From contig VBKE01000014.1 of NCBI GenBank assembly GCA_005879605.1, forward strand, positions 1 to 46,071: DNA of 46,071 nucleotides, given 5' to 3'. The stretch's first letter is position 1, and every line of letters starts with the position of its first letter. The DNA comes from Deltaproteobacteria bacterium (GTDB taxonomy: Bacteria; Desulfobacterota; Binatia; UBA9968). Of this stretch, positions 45,200 through 46,071 are shown in pieces. Under the pieces are notes generated by a model. That model ran no database searches and was not told the origin of the DNA. It saw nothing but the letters and a program-made list of their open reading frames with translations. The translations under genes and the position numbers were made by a program.

Positions 45200-46008
45200 T
45201 TCGGTTCTACGGTGACCCAACTATTCGGAACCCATAACCGCCATTTGGTGACTAGTTTATCCGCCGGTAAATCATGGTCGATCTTGGCGTTGCCCTTGGT
45301 CATCCTCGACTGACATTCCTGAATAACGTACGTCTCCTCAGGAGCGAACCGTTCCGCTAGAAAGCCGAGCCGCTTAAACACCGCGCCGTTGTCGAGCTGT
45401 TTTGCATATTCGATTAGAAGCTTTGTGTCTTTTTTTTCTGACTTAAGATAGCTGACAAATACGTCGACGGTGGAGCGGATACCTCCGCCCAGCTTTGGAT
45501 CGTTTAGCATGTCGAGCACCGTCCGCGTAGGGTCAGATACTGATACTTTCACCTGTCCTCTCCAAACAGGTTTCAAACCAAACATCGCTCTTTCCAGAAT
45601 CGTGCGCAGTAAAAAGTTCGTTCCTTTTATATTCGGCGATCTATCTCTCGGTTTTTGTCTAGTCATCACTACGATAGTGCGAAAGATCTGCTCTGTTAGA
45701 CCCCAGTACTCCGCCGCGCTCCAGCCGCCGATGTAGCAAGGTGCAAACAACCGTTCAGCAATTATCCAAGGATCTTCAAGCGGGCCGTCGGCGGTTGGTG
45801 ATTCTAGAGGGACGGGGACGTAAATACCGCGATGTACTCGGGAGACCCACCCGGTTTTTCTCCATCGCGCTAACATCTTTGCGGAATCAGTCGGAGAAAC
45901 CTTAAGTATTTCAGCGGCCTCACCGACTGAAATCGTGCCCTTCGTCCGCTGAATCAGCGCCGCTAGCCTTTCCCTATCAAGTTTTCCAAGCCCTGAGATC
46001 GTTTCCAT
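45196..46008 (-). CDS. AbiEi-type antitoxin/transcriptional regulator
   Basis: A 270-residue protein with an N-terminal winged helix (GTISVGEAAEILKVSPTDSAKMLARWRKTGWVSRVHRGIYVPV, about residues 25-68) followed by the AbiEi C-terminal region (PWIIAERLFAPCYIGGWSAAEYWGLTEQIF). Known AbiEi proteins neutralise AbiEii and repress their operon by binding promoter palindromes. AGGAGA lies seven bases before ATG 46008. It is the first gene of the operon and overlaps the toxin gene by 4 bases. Confidence 0.88.
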   Translation of the reverse strand: METISGLGKLDRERLAALIQRTKGTISVGEAAEILKVSPTDSAKMLARWRKTGWVSRVHRGIYVPVPLESPTADGPLEDPWIIAERLFAPCYIGGWSAAEYWGLTEQIFRTIVVMTRQKPRDRSPNIKGTNFLLRTILERAMFGLKPVWRGQVKVSVSDPTRTVLDMLNDPKLGGGIRSTVDVFVSYLKSEKKDTKLLIEYAKQLDNGAVFKRLGFLAERFAPEETYVIQECQSRMTKGNAKIDHDLPADKLVTKWRLWVPNSWVTVEPK

Positions 46009-46027
46009 AGTATATCTCCTACCTCAT

Positions 46028-46048
46028 AATTCATCGAATCGATGAATT
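46028..46048. promoter_or_regulatory. Operator palindrome at the abiE-like promoter
   Basis: Arms AATTCATCGA and TCGATGAATT around one central base form a perfect 21-base palindrome, 20 bases before the antitoxin ATG. It overlaps the end of a likely extended -10 (TG-C-TACAAT on the minus strand, -10 at 46046-46051). Binding by the AbiEi protein would block transcription, which fits family autoregulation. Confidence 0.75.
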
Positions 46049-46051
46049 GTA
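46046..46051 (-). promoter_or_regulatory. Extended -10 element of the abiE-like operon
   Basis: TACAAT on the minus strand, preceded by TG one base upstream, at the right distance from the antitoxin start. The -35 region would lie near the window end and is not clear. Confidence 0.5.
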
Positions 46052-46071
46052 GCATATAGACTATAGTTACC

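Overview
This 46 kb window looks like part of the chromosome of an uncultured bacterium with a deltaproteobacterial flavour (Desulfobacterota, Binatota or a similar lineage; lineage confidence is low). The reasons are: an ATP synthase operon with both b and b' subunits but no a or c subunit; a bactofilin gene directly upstream of it; a parB-parA-mnmG-mnmE cluster with parS sites nearby; and several solitary NMT1-type substrate-binding proteins, LLM flavin oxidoreductase and enolase-superfamily genes of the kind common in soil and sediment genomes.

Layout. 1-4.7 kb, minus strand: glnA (cut by the window edge), amtB behind a good sigma-54 promoter, ispH, and a glycosyltransferase-like gene. 4.7-8.2 kb, plus strand: a cold-shock protein, a small unknown, a class II aldolase and a DUF255 thioredoxin-fold protein. 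8.2-13.3 kb, minus strand: parB, parA, mnmG and mnmE, with two parS palindromes on either side of mnmG. 13.5-20.5 kb: catabolic genes, namely an enolase-superfamily enzyme with a cupin, an LLM oxidoreductase broken by one stop codon, and a EutA-like reactivase between two paralogous double-cupin proteins. 20.5-27.2 kb, minus strand: atpC-D-G-A-H-F-F' and bactofilin. 27.5-31.5 kb: two orphan periplasmic binding proteins with an exported cyclophilin between them, then an Ldh-type dehydrogenase.

31.5-46.1 kb is a mosaic accessory region. It holds small membrane and stress-type proteins, a mannose-1-phosphate guanylyltransferase-like gene, a third orphan binding protein and a beta-propeller protein. 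Scattered among them are at least five fragments of the 3' end of a type I methylase gene (hsdM), all in one orientation, besides the nearly full-length but frameshifted hsdM itself and one 5' fragment. Two fragments carry small palindromic insertions, and one is fused to an IS91-like transposase remnant. Toxin-antitoxin remnants are also here: a decayed DUF6883 gene next to intact DUF4926 and CopG-type genes, and an antitoxin with a half-deleted ParE toxin. An inverted pair of perfect DnaA boxes lies at 32.99 kb.

The most interesting candidate system is at the right end. An AbiEi-type antitoxin gene is translationally coupled (ATGA overlap) to a nucleotidyltransferase toxin of the AbiEii family that carries an extra WYL domain and a C-terminal zinc-finger-like motif. 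A perfect palindrome overlaps the promoter, and an hsdM 5' fragment starts 9 bases downstream. The second candidate is the EutA-like protein with two double-cupins and no EutBC, directly behind the ATP synthase operon. No rRNA, tRNA or CRISPR array was seen.
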